From JBOCEF01 sp047610385 (lineage in GTDB: Bacteria; Pseudomonadota; Alphaproteobacteria; Rhodobacterales; Rhodobacteraceae), in assembly GCA_047610385.1 (NCBI GenBank), contig JBLGAC010000003.1, positions 62,001 through 126,000 of the forward strand: a stretch of 64,000 nucleotides of DNA. The letters are read 5' to 3'. Position numbers and translations under genes: made by a program. Of the stretch, positions 34,019 through 42,480 are shown piece after piece. Each line of letters opens with the position of its first letter. The first letter of the stretch is position 1. A model generated the notes under the pieces. That model searched no databases. It saw only the letters and a program-made list of their open reading frames with translations, and was not told the origin of the DNA.

Positions 34019-36199
34019 ATGCCAATTTTCGACGCCATCGTGATGGTCGACTGGTCCGCCAAGGCCACGCCGGGGCCTGCGCGGCCGCAAAAAGACAACA
34101 TCTTCATTGCTGAGGCTGGCGGCCCCGCGCCGGTCTATCACCGCACCCGCGTGGGCGCGCTGGCCGATCTGACCGCGCGTGCGCAGGCGGCGGTGCAGGA
34201 TGGGCGGCGCATGCTGATCGGCTTTGATTTCCCGTTCGGCTATCCCACTGGGACCGCCCGCGCGCTGACCGGGCGGGATGATGCATTCGCCCTCTGGTCC
34301 CATCTGGCTGCCCGGATGGGCGACGCGCAGGGCGCCGCCGCGGGGCGGTTCGCGTTGGCCGCAGACCTCAACGCCCGGTTCGTGGGGCAGGGGCCGTTCT
34401 GGGGCCGCCCGGTAGGGCACGGCATCCAGGGGCTGGACGCGCACAAACCCCCACACCTGCCGGAATACCCGCCTGAGCGCCGCGCGGCTGAGCTTGCCGC
34501 CCGCGGCGCCAGCACACTGTGGCAGCTGCTGGGCGTCGGCGCCGTCGGCAGCCAGGCCTTGACTGGCATCCCGGCCTTGGAGCGTTTGCGCCGCGCCGAC
34601 GGTCTGGCAGGCAAGGTTGCGATCTGGCCTTTCGACACCGATTTTGCGCCGCCCGACGCGCCGGTCACGCTGGCTGAGATTTACCCCTCGCTGATCCAGC
34701 CAGCCGTGGACGCCGCCTGCGCCCCCGATGAAATCCTTGATGCCGCGCAGGTGCGCGTGCTGGCCGATGCCTTTGCCGCCCTTGATTGGCGCGGGGCGCT
34801 GGCGGCCCTGTTCGCCGCCCCTGACTGGCTGGCGCCTGAGGCGCTGGCGGCGGCCGCGCGCGAAGAAGGCTGGATCCTCGGCCTTCAGGCACCGATGCCG
34901 CCCGCAGGCCGGATCCGCAAGATTGCGGCGCTGCGCATCGCCGCACCAGCCTTGTCGGACGAAGCCGAAGCGGCAGCAGCCCTGTCGGTGGCAGCCCTGT
35001 CGGTGGCAGCAAGGCGGCGCAAAACGCCCCTCCCGATCATCGGCATCAACGAGGATGGCTTTGACGGCCTTTCCCCCGCCGCGCGCGCTGCGCTGCTGGG
35101 TGCCGACGCGGTCCTGGGCGGCGACCGCCATCCCGATCTGCCCGTGACAGGTGCCCGTCTGCCCTGGCCTGATGACCGCAAGCGCCTGATGCAGATGCTG
35201 CGGACCCGCGGCACCCGGCGGCTGGCCGTGCTGGTCCATGGCGATCCGCTTTGGTACTCGCTCGGCGCCAAGATCACCGTGGCGCTGGGGGCGGATGATG
35301 TGGCGATCCATCCCAACCTTTCTACCTTTCAGCTGGTTGCGGCGCGGCTGGGCTGGTCGATGGCCGATGCCGAAACCCTGTCATGCCACCGCAAACCGGC
35401 GGAGCGTATTTTGCCCTTCGTCGCCCCCCGCGCGCGGTTGCTGATCATCGCCACCGGGGCTGAAACCCCGGGCCGGATCGCACGCCTGCTGACCGCGCGA
35501 GGGTGGGGGGAGAGCCGCCTCAGCCTTTTCTCCGCCATCGGCGGCGCGCACGAAGACCGCGTGGACGCGCCCGCCAGCAATTTCCCGGCGACGAACCTGC
35601 CATTTGCCGCGCTGGCTGTGCTGTGCATCCCCGGCCCGGATGCGCATCTGCTGCCCGCAGGCCAGGCACTGCCTGATGCGGACCCGTCCGCGCCCACGCC
35701 GCGGCCCGGCATCACCCCCGATCTGGCTGAGGGGCTGGATCAGGCGGCGCGCGCGGTGATCCTCGCGCGGCTCGGCCCGTTCCGGGGTGCGTCGTTGGCG
35801 GCGATGGGGCGAGGGGCGGCAGGGGTGGCGATCGATTGGTGCCGCGCGGCGCGTGACATGTCGGCCTGCGCGGTGCCGCCCGAGATGGCCCCACCCGACA
35901 TGATCCCACCCGACATGGCCCCACCCAAGCATGAGGCCGCGGCCCTCGGCGCGCCGCAACTGGTCCTGTGCCCCAATCCGATGGTTGCCGTGCCTGATCC
36001 GGACGCCGTGTTCCTCGGCCCAGGCGCCGCGCATCTGATCGACGCGTGCAGCGCTGCGCTCAGGCGCCCCGGGCGCATCGTCGTGTGTGTGGATGCCGTG
36101 GGCAGGGATGTCGCCGCGATCACGCAGGCCAATGCGGCCCATGGCGGAACGCAGACACCGCTCGGTCCGCTGCTGCTGTGGTCGGCGATTTTGCGCTGA
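34019..36199 (+). CDS. Fusion of DUF429-like domain with CbiE/CobL-type precorrin methylase and a decayed CbiT-like tail
   Basis: 726-aa protein with three parts. Residues 1-320 carry an RNase H-like pattern seen in DUF429: VDWSA (residues 8-12), GFDFPFGY (about 68) and AEIYPS (about 220). Residues about 340-560 match the CbiE half of precorrin-6Y methyltransferase CobL: PIIGINEDGFDGLSP, VLVHGDPLWYSLGA, LSCHRKPAERILP and FSAIGGAHEDR. The tail (about 575-726) aligns in order with the CbiT decarboxylating methylase, but its SAM motif has become LAAMGRGAAGVAIDW, and a Met-Pro repeat (PPDMIPPDMAPP) follows. The ATG at 34019 is preferred because an earlier one (33980) lies inside a terminator. No other cobalamin gene is in the window. 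It may be an active C5-methylase, a regulator or an evolving relic; the assignment of the first domain is the least certain part. Confidence 0.7.
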   Translation: MPIFDAIVMVDWSAKATPGPARPQKDNIFIAEAGGPAPVYHRTRVGALADLTARAQAAVQDGRRMLIGFDFPFGYPTGTARALTGRDDAFALWSHLAARMGDAQGAAAGRFALAADLNARFVGQGPFWGRPVGHGIQGLDAHKPPHLPEYPPERRAAELAARGASTLWQLLGVGAVGSQALTGIPALERLRRADGLAGKVAIWPFDTDFAPPDAPVTLAEIYPSLIQPAVDAACAPDEILDAAQVRVLADAFAALDWRGALAALFAAPDWLAPEALAAAAREEGWILGLQAPMPPAGRIRKIAALRIAAPALSDEAEAAAALSVAALSVAARRRKTPLPIIGINEDGFDGLSPAARAALLGADAVLGGDRHPDLPVTGARLPWPDDRKRLMQMLRTRGTRRLAVLVHGDPLWYSLGAKITVALGADDVAIHPNLSTFQLVAARLGWSMADAETLSCHRKPAERILPFVAPRARLLIIATGAETPGRIARLLTARGWGESRLSLFSAIGGAHEDRVDAPASNFPATNLPFAALAVLCIPGPDAHLLPAGQALPDADPSAPTPRPGITPDLAEGLDQAARAVILARLGPFRGASLAAMGRGAAGVAIDWCRAARDMSACAVPPEMAPPDMIPPDMAPPKHEAAALGAPQLVLCPNPMVAVPDPDAVFLGPGAAHLIDACSAALRRPGRIVVCVDAVGRDVAAITQANAAHGGTQTPLGPLLLWSAILR
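34976..35010 (+). repeat. 15-bp tandem duplication inside the fusion gene
   Basis: GCAGCCCTGTCGGTG occurs twice in tandem (34976-34990, 34991-35005) plus five bases, encoding a duplicated ALSVA in the linker before the CbiE-like domain. In frame, so the reading frame is kept. Confidence 0.85.
35885..35929 (+). repeat. 15-bp tandem triplication encoding a Met-Pro-Pro repeat
   Basis: Three units of ATG(G/A)(C/T)CCCACCCGAC at 35885, 35900 and 35915 encode MAPPD-MIPPD-MAPPK in the decayed CbiT-like tail. Confidence 0.85.
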
Positions 36200-36309
36200 A
36201 CGCTTGCGGCACGCGGCCCTGTGCACCTCGTGCCGCGCCAGCCGCCGCCGCGGGCGTGCGGGCCGCGCCGGGCGCAACGGTGCCTGCGGCGGCCCCCCTT
36301 CAACACAAA

Positions 36310-36341
36310 CGCGCCCGGTGGGGATCATCCCGCCGGGCGCG
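36310..36341. terminator. Hairpin between convergent fusion gene and gatA
   Basis: 9-bp outer stem CGCGCCCGG / CCGGGCGCG with an inner GGGAT / ATCCC extension, in the 164-base gap between convergent genes; likely bidirectional terminator. No T-run is present. Confidence 0.6.
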
Positions 36342-36363
36342 CAACAGCGTCAAAGGCCCTGCG

Positions 36364-37851
36364 TCACCACCAGCGGTCGGGCTTGGCAGTGAACCCTGCG
36401 GCGCTTTCAATCACGCTGGCCATGTTCAGCATGTCAGCCTCGCCCCAGGGCTTGCCGATCAGTTGCAGCCCCAGCGGCAGCCCGTCCGAGGACAGCCCCG
36501 CAGGCACCGACACGCCCGGCAGACCCGCCATGTTCAGCGTCACGGTGAACACGTCCTGCAGATACATCTGGATTGGATCGGCGTCCGACATATCGCCCAG
36601 CCCGAACGCGGCGGACGGGGTGGTTGGCGTCAGGATCGCATCCACGCCGGTGTCGAACGCTGTTTCAAAGTCGCGTTTGATCAGGGTGCGGACCTTCTGC
36701 GCGCGCAGGTAATAGGCGTCGTAATAGCCTGCGGACAGCACATAGGCACCGATCATCACGCGGCGGCGCACTTCGGGGCCCAGACCCTCAGCGCGCGATT
36801 TCTCATAAAGATCGGTGATGGAATCGCGCGCCTCAAGCTGCGCGCGGCGGCCATAGCGCACCCCGTCATAACGCGCGAGGTTCGACGACGCCTCAGCCGG
36901 GGCGATCACATAATACGCCGGCAGCGCGTATTTGGTGTGGGGCAGTGAAATCTCCCGCACCGCCGCGCCCGCATCGCGCAGCATGTCCGCGCCGGTCTGC
37001 CACAGCGCATCGATCTGCGGGTCAAGGCCGTCAACGCGGTATTCGCGCGGCACGCCGATGGTCCTGCCGCGGATGTCGCCGGTCAGCGCTGCCTCAAAGT
37101 CAGGCACAGCGCGGTCTGAGGACGTGCTGTCCTTGGGGTCCATGCCGCACATGGCTTTCAGCATGATCGCCCCGTCGCGCACGGTTTTGGTCATCGGCCC
37201 GGCCTGATCCAGGCTGGACGCGAACGCCACGATCCCCCAGCGCGAACACCGCCCATAGGTCGGTTTTATCCCGACAATGCCGGTGAACGCCGCAGGCTGG
37301 CGGATTGACCCCCCGGTGTCGGTGCCCGTGGCGCCAAGGCACAGATCGGCCGCCACAGCCGCCGCCGACCCGCCCGAAGACCCGCCCGGCGTCAGGGCCT
37401 TGTCCGATCCGGTCGCGCGCCACGGGCTGACCGCAGGCCCGTAGCACGAATGTTCATTCGACGATCCCATGGCGAATTCGTCCATGTTCAGCTTGCCGAC
37501 CATCACTGCGCCCTGATCCCACAGCTTTTGCGTGACCGTGCTTTCATAGGGCGGGATGAAATCGGTCAGGATCTTTGATGCGGCCTGCGTGCGCACCCCG
37601 TCGGTGCAAAACAGATCCTTGATGCCCAGCGGAATGCCGCACAGGTCCGGCGCCCCTCCAGCGCCGATGCGCGCATCGGCGCTGGCGGCCATGGCGCGCG
37701 CCTTCTCTGGCGTCTTGGTGACAACCGCGCCAAGGGCATCAGCGCCGTCGATCGCGGTCAGGCAAGCCTCAGTCAGTTCGGCTGAGGTGATGTCGCCCGC
37801 GCGCAGGCGGTCGCGGGCTTCGGCGATGGTCGTGCGGGAAAGGTCTGACAT
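36364..37851 (-). CDS. gatA: Asp-tRNA(Asn)/Glu-tRNA(Gln) amidotransferase subunit A
   Basis: Amidase subunit of GatCAB, which makes Gln-tRNA(Gln) and Asn-tRNA(Asn) from mischarged precursors. The 495-aa protein has the Ser-cisSer-Lys triad: Lys in GIPLGIKDLF, cis-Ser in TPGGSSGGSAAAV and nucleophile Ser in TDTGGSIRQPAAF. The open frame runs back to 38112, but that extension lies in the intergenic region; the methionine at 37851 (MSDLSRTTIAEAR) follows GGAGG-like CGGCCTCCGATG and is preferred. On the minus strand gatC is upstream, separated by a DUF3011 gene; gatB is not in the window. Confidence 0.96.
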   Translation of the reverse strand: MSDLSRTTIAEARDRLRAGDITSAELTEACLTAIDGADALGAVVTKTPEKARAMAASADARIGAGGAPDLCGIPLGIKDLFCTDGVRTQAASKILTDFIPPYESTVTQKLWDQGAVMVGKLNMDEFAMGSSNEHSCYGPAVSPWRATGSDKALTPGGSSGGSAAAVAADLCLGATGTDTGGSIRQPAAFTGIVGIKPTYGRCSRWGIVAFASSLDQAGPMTKTVRDGAIMLKAMCGMDPKDSTSSDRAVPDFEAALTGDIRGRTIGVPREYRVDGLDPQIDALWQTGADMLRDAGAAVREISLPHTKYALPAYYVIAPAEASSNLARYDGVRYGRRAQLEARDSITDLYEKSRAEGLGPEVRRRVMIGAYVLSAGYYDAYYLRAQKVRTLIKRDFETAFDTGVDAILTPTTPSAAFGLGDMSDADPIQMYLQDVFTVTLNMAGLPGVSVPAGLSSDGLPLGLQLIGKPWGEADMLNMASVIESAAGFTAKPDRWW

Positions 37852-38066
37852 CGGAGGCCGCCTGTCGCTGAACGCCGCGCGGGTAAAAGGCGGCAAGGTA
37901 TGCCCCGGGTGATACAAGCGCGCGCCCCCCGCTTCAACCCACCGCTGGCCGCGGGGCGAGACTGGGGGGCAAGGGGGCCAAGGTGAGGTGGGGCGCGCGT
38001 GCCCAGTTCCCAACCGCTCGCCCCGGCCCCCGCCCCGGCCCCCGCGTCGCCCGTCCGGCAGGACCG

Positions 38067-38957
38067 TTAACGGACGGAGAAGCCGAGGATGCGGTCGCCG
38101 CGCACGCGGCACGTGGCGCCCATTGCGGCGTCGGGGCCGCGGCGGATCACGTCATAGCCGCCTTCGACCAGCATGTCGGGGCCGCGGCGGTCGGCGCGAA
38201 AGGTGCTTGCCGGGCGTGCCTGCACCCAGCGGGCATTGAACAGATCGGGCCGATCCTCGCCATAGCGGCGGCACAGACGGATGGCGGCGCGGGCTTGTTG
38301 CCGATCCCTGCGATCATCGCCGTACCCGCCGCCATGACCGTTGCCGCCATGCCCGTTGCTGCCATACCCGTCGCCATACCCACCATTCGGGCGCGGCGTG
38401 GGCGGCGGCGGCGTGGCAGGGCGCCCACCGCCTGAGGCGATTTCATGCCAGTCCCCGCCGCCGGGCGCGCGGCGGCTGAACGACAGCTCAAAGCGTGCCG
38501 CGCAGCCACGATCCACCCAGATTGCGCCGGTTTCGGTCGCCCAGGTGTTGCGCCATGTGCAGGCCGTGTCGGAGGTGCGGTTGCGCACCCGGATCCATTT
38601 CGCCTCACGCGGGATCAAGCAGCGCTCAATCCGGTGGTTGTTGGAGGAACAGGCCACGATCTGCCCCTCGGCCGATGCGGGCGGCTGCTGGGAAGCGACC
38701 ACGTAGAACACCCGGAACACGCCGGCGCAGCCGCGGTCCACCCACAGCTTGCGGCGCGACACGCCCCATGTGCGGTCCAGCACGCACCGCGCCTCGCTGG
38801 TCTGGCGCAGCAGGCGGATTTCCTCAACCTCGCCGTTCAGCGGGCATTCCATGCGCGCGTCGCGGATGGATGTGCAGGCGATGTCGGCCTGCTGCGCGCT
38901 TGCGGGCGCGGCAAAGCCGATCAGCGCCAAAAGGGCTGCGAAAAGAATGCGGTGCAT
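38067..38957 (-). CDS. Secreted DUF3011 family protein
   Basis: 296-aa exported protein. The signal peptide (FAALLALIGFAAPASAQQ) is followed by two DUF3011-type repeats, each with a pair of cysteines and the WVDRGCA(G/A) signature (residues about 25-90 and 105-165). After them comes a low-complexity Gly/Asn/His stretch (GYGSNGHGGNGHGGGYG) and a C-terminal domain with two cysteines (LCRRYGEDRP, ATCRVRGDR). A periplasmic role with disulfides is likely. Function is unknown. It lies between gatC and gatA on the same strand, but with hairpins and gaps around it, so it may be a separate unit. Confidence 0.85.
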   Translation of the reverse strand: MHRILFAALLALIGFAAPASAQQADIACTSIRDARMECPLNGEVEEIRLLRQTSEARCVLDRTWGVSRRKLWVDRGCAGVFRVFYVVASQQPPASAEGQIVACSSNNHRIERCLIPREAKWIRVRNRTSDTACTWRNTWATETGAIWVDRGCAARFELSFSRRAPGGGDWHEIASGGGRPATPPPPTPRPNGGYGDGYGSNGHGGNGHGGGYGDDRRDRQQARAAIRLCRRYGEDRPDLFNARWVQARPASTFRADRRGPDMLVEGGYDVIRRGPDAAMGATCRVRGDRILGFSVR

Positions 38958-39067
38958 GGGCTGGCCTCTTGATCCGTTGATTGGTGCGCGCCACGGATGC
39001 GCAGGCGCGCGATCATTGCAAGGATCAAGGTGGTCGGCGAAGCGGGCGGCAATGGGGCGCTCCGAGG

Positions 39068-39100
39068 GCGCGCGCGGGGTTTTTTGACCCGTCGCGCGCG
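39068..39100. terminator. Hairpin downstream of gatC
   Basis: GC-rich inverted repeat (arms GCGCGCGCGGGG / CCCGTCGCGCGC with one mismatch region) around a loop containing TTTTTT on the plus strand. It begins a few bases after the gatC stop codon and could terminate or attenuate the gatC transcript before the DUF3011 gene. Confidence 0.45.
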
Positions 39101-39107
39101 GGGGCGG

Positions 39108-39395
39108 TTATTCCACCACTTTGGGAACGGTGAAGAACCCGTCGCGCGCATCGGGCGCGTTGGCGAGGATCTTGTCGCGGATGCCACCATCGGTCACTTC
39201 GTCCGCGCGGCGGCGCAGCGCCATGGGCGTGACCGCGGTCATCGGCTCCACGCCATCCACGTTCACTTCGTTCAGCTGCTCCATGAAATCGAGGATCCGG
39301 CCCAGATCTGCGGCAAGCGGTTCAAGATCTGCGTCTTCAACCCGGATGCGCGCAAGATGCGCGACACGCGCGGCGGTGGCCTTGTCGATGGTCAT
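39108..39395 (-). CDS. gatC: Asp-tRNA(Asn)/Glu-tRNA(Gln) amidotransferase subunit C
   Basis: Small stabilising subunit that wraps around GatA and GatB. The 95-aa protein starts MTIDKATAARVAHLARIRVE and ends DGFFTVPKVVE, the conserved ends of GatC. The frame is open to 39533, but that extension includes a 15-bp tandem repeat and overlaps the ceramidase gene, so the ATG at 39395, preceded by AAAGG, is chosen. It normally pairs with gatA, which lies 1.3 kb downstream on the same strand. Confidence 0.95.
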   Translation of the reverse strand: MTIDKATAARVAHLARIRVEDADLEPLAADLGRILDFMEQLNEVNVDGVEPMTAVTPMALRRRADEVTDGGIRDKILANAPDARDGFFTVPKVVE

Positions 39396-39411
39396 GGCGG
39401 GGCCTTTCCAG

Positions 39412-39452
39412 GTGATCGTTGGCGAAGTGATCTTTGGCGAAGTGATCGTTGG
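39412..39452. repeat. 15-bp tandem repeat upstream of gatC
   Basis: GTGATC(G/T)TTGGCGAA repeats at 39412, 39427 and (11 bases) 39442, between the ceramidase stop and the gatC start; it may be gatC leader sequence. Confidence 0.85.
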
Positions 39453-39495
39453 AACGAAGCGGTCGTAGCGCGCCCGTGCCAATGGCGCAAGCGCG

Positions 39496-40227
39496 TCACC
39501 CCTTATGCCGCCCGCCCGTGTCCGAAAACACATGGCTGCCGTCGCGCCGAAGCCCGTGGGCCGGGCGCCCGTGGCGGATCATAACCACGGTCAACCAGCC
39601 CAGCAGCGCCCCATTCAGCACATGCCACATGAAATGGGTGCCGATGGGCAGTGCGGCGCAGACCGCTCCGCCCTGATTGTCCAGCGTGCGCATGGTGATC
39701 GACACGAACAGCAGCGCGCCGCTGATCAGCAGCCCACGCCCGGCGCCCTGCCGACCCGACCAGATCAGCGCCGTGCCATAGCCCAAGATCACCACCAGCA
39801 CCGCGCCATATCCCGCAGATCCGTTGAGCGGCCCAAGCGCGGTCTGGATTGTCCAGCTGATCCCGGCTGAGGATGGCAGGAACAGCGCCGCCGCCCCCAG
39901 CCCCGCCCAGACGGGCAGGGCCAGATACCGCACCGTCGCAAGATGGATATACAGCAGGATGAACAGCAGAATCGGGATCACATCCGCCATCGCCGCCCAA
40001 GCGGTCGCAAAGGTGTGGAACAGGAACGACCCGATGCCGATCACCACCCCCATGCCCACCAGCGCGCGGACTGCCCAATCGCCTGCGCGCCCGTCAGCGC
40101 GCGCAATGCGCCAGGCGATCAGGGCACCGATCAAAAAAGCGGCGTTGGACAGCGCGTTCAGCGGCTCAGCCCAAAAGCTAGGGTCAAGGCGTTCGCAATA
40201 GCTGTCGATGGCGCGCATCAAATCCAT
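39496..40227 (-). CDS. Ceramidase (alkaline phytoceramidase) family membrane protein
   Basis: 243-aa polytopic protein of the CREST hydrolase superfamily. It starts MDLMRAIDSYCERLDPSFWA followed by EPLNALSNAAFLIG, the family N-terminus. The metal-ligand positions are visible: GSFLFHTFATAWA (His), ADVIPI (Asp) and GTHFMWHVLNG (two His). About seven hydrophobic segments are present. Bacterial members are annotated as ceramidases without proof; a lipid amide or ester hydrolase in the inner membrane is the expected role. It lies upstream of gatC on the same strand. Confidence 0.87.
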   Translation of the reverse strand: MDLMRAIDSYCERLDPSFWAEPLNALSNAAFLIGALIAWRIARADGRAGDWAVRALVGMGVVIGIGSFLFHTFATAWAAMADVIPILLFILLYIHLATVRYLALPVWAGLGAAALFLPSSAGISWTIQTALGPLNGSAGYGAVLVVILGYGTALIWSGRQGAGRGLLISGALLFVSITMRTLDNQGGAVCAALPIGTHFMWHVLNGALLGWLTVVMIRHGRPAHGLRRDGSHVFSDTGGRHKG

Positions 40228-40461
40228 GGCAGGCTTGTCCTTTTAACCGCGGCGCGGGCACGCTGGCCCCTTCGGTCGTCTGCAATCGGCCTGGCGCGCG
40301 CCGCCTCGCCGCGGCGCCGGGCCGCGACACCCGGGCTGTCACCGGACGCGCACCGCGTTAGAACATAGGCCGAGACCGGGTGATCGCAATGGATGCGCCC
40401 GGCGCAGACGGCCCCCCGTGCGATCCGCACGGCACCGTCCGAACAGGGCAAGGACAGCGAC

Positions 40462-41145
40462 ATGAACATCACTTGGCTCGGCCATTCGGGATTCCGCATT
40501 GAAATCGGCGATCAGGTTCTGATCCTCGACCCATGGTTGCGCGGCAACCCGTCCTTTGATGAAGCCCACTTTGATGACGCGATCCGGGGCACCACCCATG
40601 TGCTGATCAGCCATGGGCATGGCGACCATCTGGGATCGGCCACCGAGATCGCCATAAAGACCGGCGCCAAGATCGTCTGCATCTATGACCTGGCCGCGTT
40701 CTTTGAACGTACCGAAGGCGTTGCCACCATCGGCTTTAACAAAGGCGGCACGGTGGCGCTGGGCGATGTGAATGTCACCATGGTCAACGCGGTTCATTCC
40801 TCGGCCGCGCCTGAATTTGGCTATGCTGGCACGGAATCGGGTTACATGATCGAACATGCCGGGCGCACGATTTATTTTTCCGGCGACACTGACGTGATGG
40901 CGGATATGGGCGTGTTTGAGGCGCTGCATCAGCCCGAAATCGGCATCCTGTGTGCGGGCGGCCATTTCACCATGGACATGAAGCGGGCGGCCTTCGCGGC
41001 CAAAACGTTCTTCAATTTCAAGACCGTGATCCCGTGCCACTACAAAACCTTCCCTTTGCTGGCGCAAAGCGCCGAGGTGATGAAGGCCGCGCTTCCGGGC
41101 GTGAACGTGCTTGAGCTTGAAGTGATGGCACCCGCCGCGCTGTGA
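40462..41145 (+). CDS. UPF0173 metal-dependent hydrolase (metallo-beta-lactamase fold)
   Basis: 227-aa cytoplasmic protein. It starts MNITWLGHSGFRIE and has the metal motif LISHGHGDHLGS, then NAVHSSAAPE, YFSGDTDV and IPCHYKTFP, which together define UPF0173, close to ribonuclease Z-like and UlaG-like hydrolases. Its substrate is unknown. The ATG at 40462 follows an AAGGACA and the conserved part begins there, although the frame opens at 40393. A hairpin follows directly after the stop codon. Confidence 0.92.
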   Translation: MNITWLGHSGFRIEIGDQVLILDPWLRGNPSFDEAHFDDAIRGTTHVLISHGHGDHLGSATEIAIKTGAKIVCIYDLAAFFERTEGVATIGFNKGGTVALGDVNVTMVNAVHSSAAPEFGYAGTESGYMIEHAGRTIYFSGDTDVMADMGVFEALHQPEIGILCAGGHFTMDMKRAAFAAKTFFNFKTVIPCHYKTFPLLAQSAEVMKAALPGVNVLELEVMAPAAL

Positions 41146-41154
41146 TCAGGCCTG

Positions 41155-41188
41155 CGCGAACGCCAGTCAGCAAGAACTGGCGTTCGCG
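41155..41188 (+). terminator. 13-bp perfect hairpin after the UPF0173 gene
   Basis: CGCGAACGCCAGT pairs exactly with ACTGGCGTTCGCG around an 8-base loop, 9 bases after the stop codon. There is no T-run, so it is either a non-canonical terminator or an RNA-stabilising 3' hairpin. Confidence 0.6.
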
Positions 41189-41548
41189 ACGCCTCAAAGC
41201 GCCCCGACATGCCCCCCTGGGCAGGTGTCTGGGCGCGAGGCGGGCCGCGCTGCCACGTCCTCCCCCCCACGGGCAGGATGCAGCTGGCAGAGGGGACGTG
41301 CCTGCGTGGCGCCTCCCCAGAGGTGCCGCGCAGGCAGGAATTTTGCGAAGGGTTACGGGACCCCTTCGCGCGGACGACCGGATGCCCCCATCGAGCACCA
41401 GGCGCCCCGGATCCCCGTCAGGAGAGACCGGACCATCAGGCAATGGTCGTAAGGCTGACTTTGCATCATCGAGCGTGACTCAGGCGTGACACAGCGCGTC
41501 TATGAGAAAAAATAATTGGCAAAGTTTCGGACGTGGCGTGCGTGTCGG
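41189..41548. other. Intergenic stretch without a convincing gene
   Basis: The region holds a small hairpin (GCGAAGGG / CCCTTCGC, 41345-41369) and an AT-rich run near 41500 (GAGAAAAAATAATTGGC), just past the 3' end of tadA. Several open frames exist but lack ribosome binding sites and recognisable motifs. Confidence 0.5.
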
Positions 41549-42007
41549 TCAGCGCCGGGCTTTGAAAAAGGCGCGCAGAAGGGTGGCTGCATCGCCGGCC
41601 GCGACACCGCCGATCACCTCTGGCCGGTGATGGCTTTGCGGATGGTCAAAAATGCGCGGGCCTTGCTCCACACCGCCCGACTTGGGATCTGCCGCGCCAT
41701 AGATCACCCGTGCGATTCGCGCCGCGGCAATGGTGGCGGCGCAGATCGGGCATGGCTCCAGCGTCACCCACAATTCCATGCCGGGCAGACGCTCTGACCC
41801 CAGCTTGGCGCAGGCTTCGCGGATCGCGAGGATTTCGGCATGGGCGGTGGGGTCGTGCAATTCGCGGGTGCGGTTGCCCGCTGCGGCCAGCACGGTGCCG
41901 GTGGCGGGATCAACAATCACCGCGCCCACAGGCGTTTCACCGCGCGCGGCGGCGGCGCGGGCCTGCGACAGGGCGGCGTCCATATGGGTGCGGAACGGGC
42001 TGGTCAT
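41549..42007 (-). CDS. tadA: tRNA-specific adenosine deaminase
   Basis: Deaminates A34 to inosine in tRNA-Arg(ACG). The 152-aa protein carries the zinc/catalytic motifs HAEIL and PCPICAA, in the context TAHAEILAIREA and WVTLEPCPICAATI, as in TadA. The frame is open further upstream to 42121, but the ATG at 42007 (MTSPFRTHM) starts the conserved part; an ATG at 42019 is the alternative. Divergent from the low-GC secreted orphan gene, about 77 bases apart. Confidence 0.94.
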   Translation of the reverse strand: MTSPFRTHMDAALSQARAAAARGETPVGAVIVDPATGTVLAAAGNRTRELHDPTAHAEILAIREACAKLGSERLPGMELWVTLEPCPICAATIAAARIARVIYGAADPKSGGVEQGPRIFDHPQSHHRPEVIGGVAAGDAATLLRAFFKARR

Positions 42008-42084
42008 GCCTGTGTGCATAGCGCGGGGGCGGGCGTGCGGGAAGGACGCCTTGCTGCCGGGCCGTGCGCGATGCGGGGCATAAA

Positions 42085-42480
42085 GTGAACAGAAATGTAA
42101 TCCCATATCTCTTTGCGGCAATGGCTTTGTATTTTTTATCGTTTCCGCAGAATGCCTTTGCGGAGGATCTTAAGGTCAAGCCCTCTGGCGTTTATTTTGG
42201 ATCCGAGTCGTCGGCATCAGATCCAGATGGTTGTGCGAGCTTCGAGTTCGGCGATAACGGCGATTTGAAGAAGTATGAGTATCGGGGGTATCGCTGTGAG
42301 AGCTTTGTCAACGGGCCGCCAAATTTCGTCCGCGGATCTGTCAGCGCGATCGGCGATGACCTGATCGTCGAGGCAGTCAGCTACAAAGTGATCGATGTCG
42401 CTGAAGACGCAAGTGCACTTGCGCTGGAACGCTCAGGTGGCGGGTGGAGCCGCAAGACGATAGAGGTGAAAAGGAAGTAA
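42085..42480 (+). CDS. Secreted protein of unknown family, low GC
   Basis: 131-aa product from a GTG start (VNRNVIPYLF...; an upstream GTG at 42064 is the alternative). It has a clear signal peptide, hydrophobic core AAMALYFLSFP and cleavage near NAFAED. The mature part, about 105 aa, has two cysteines (DGCASFEF and YRCESF), an Asp/Gly-rich start and a basic end (RKTIEVKRK). I do not recognise a family. Codon choice is near 50% GC (many TTT, TAT, AAG, GAT), unlike the roughly 68% GC neighbours, which suggests recent acquisition. A copper- or protease-inhibitor-like periplasmic function cannot be claimed. Confidence 0.7.
   Translation: MNRNVIPYLFAAMALYFLSFPQNAFAEDLKVKPSGVYFGSESSASDPDGCASFEFGDNGDLKKYEYRGYRCESFVNGPPNFVRGSVSAIGDDLIVEAVSYKVIDVAEDASALALERSGGGWSRKTIEVKRK

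Noticed and set aside
41345..41369. Hairpin GCGAAGGG / CCCTTCGC as terminator for tadA
   Set aside because: It is 180 bases beyond the tadA stop and has no T-run on the minus strand, so no clear role.
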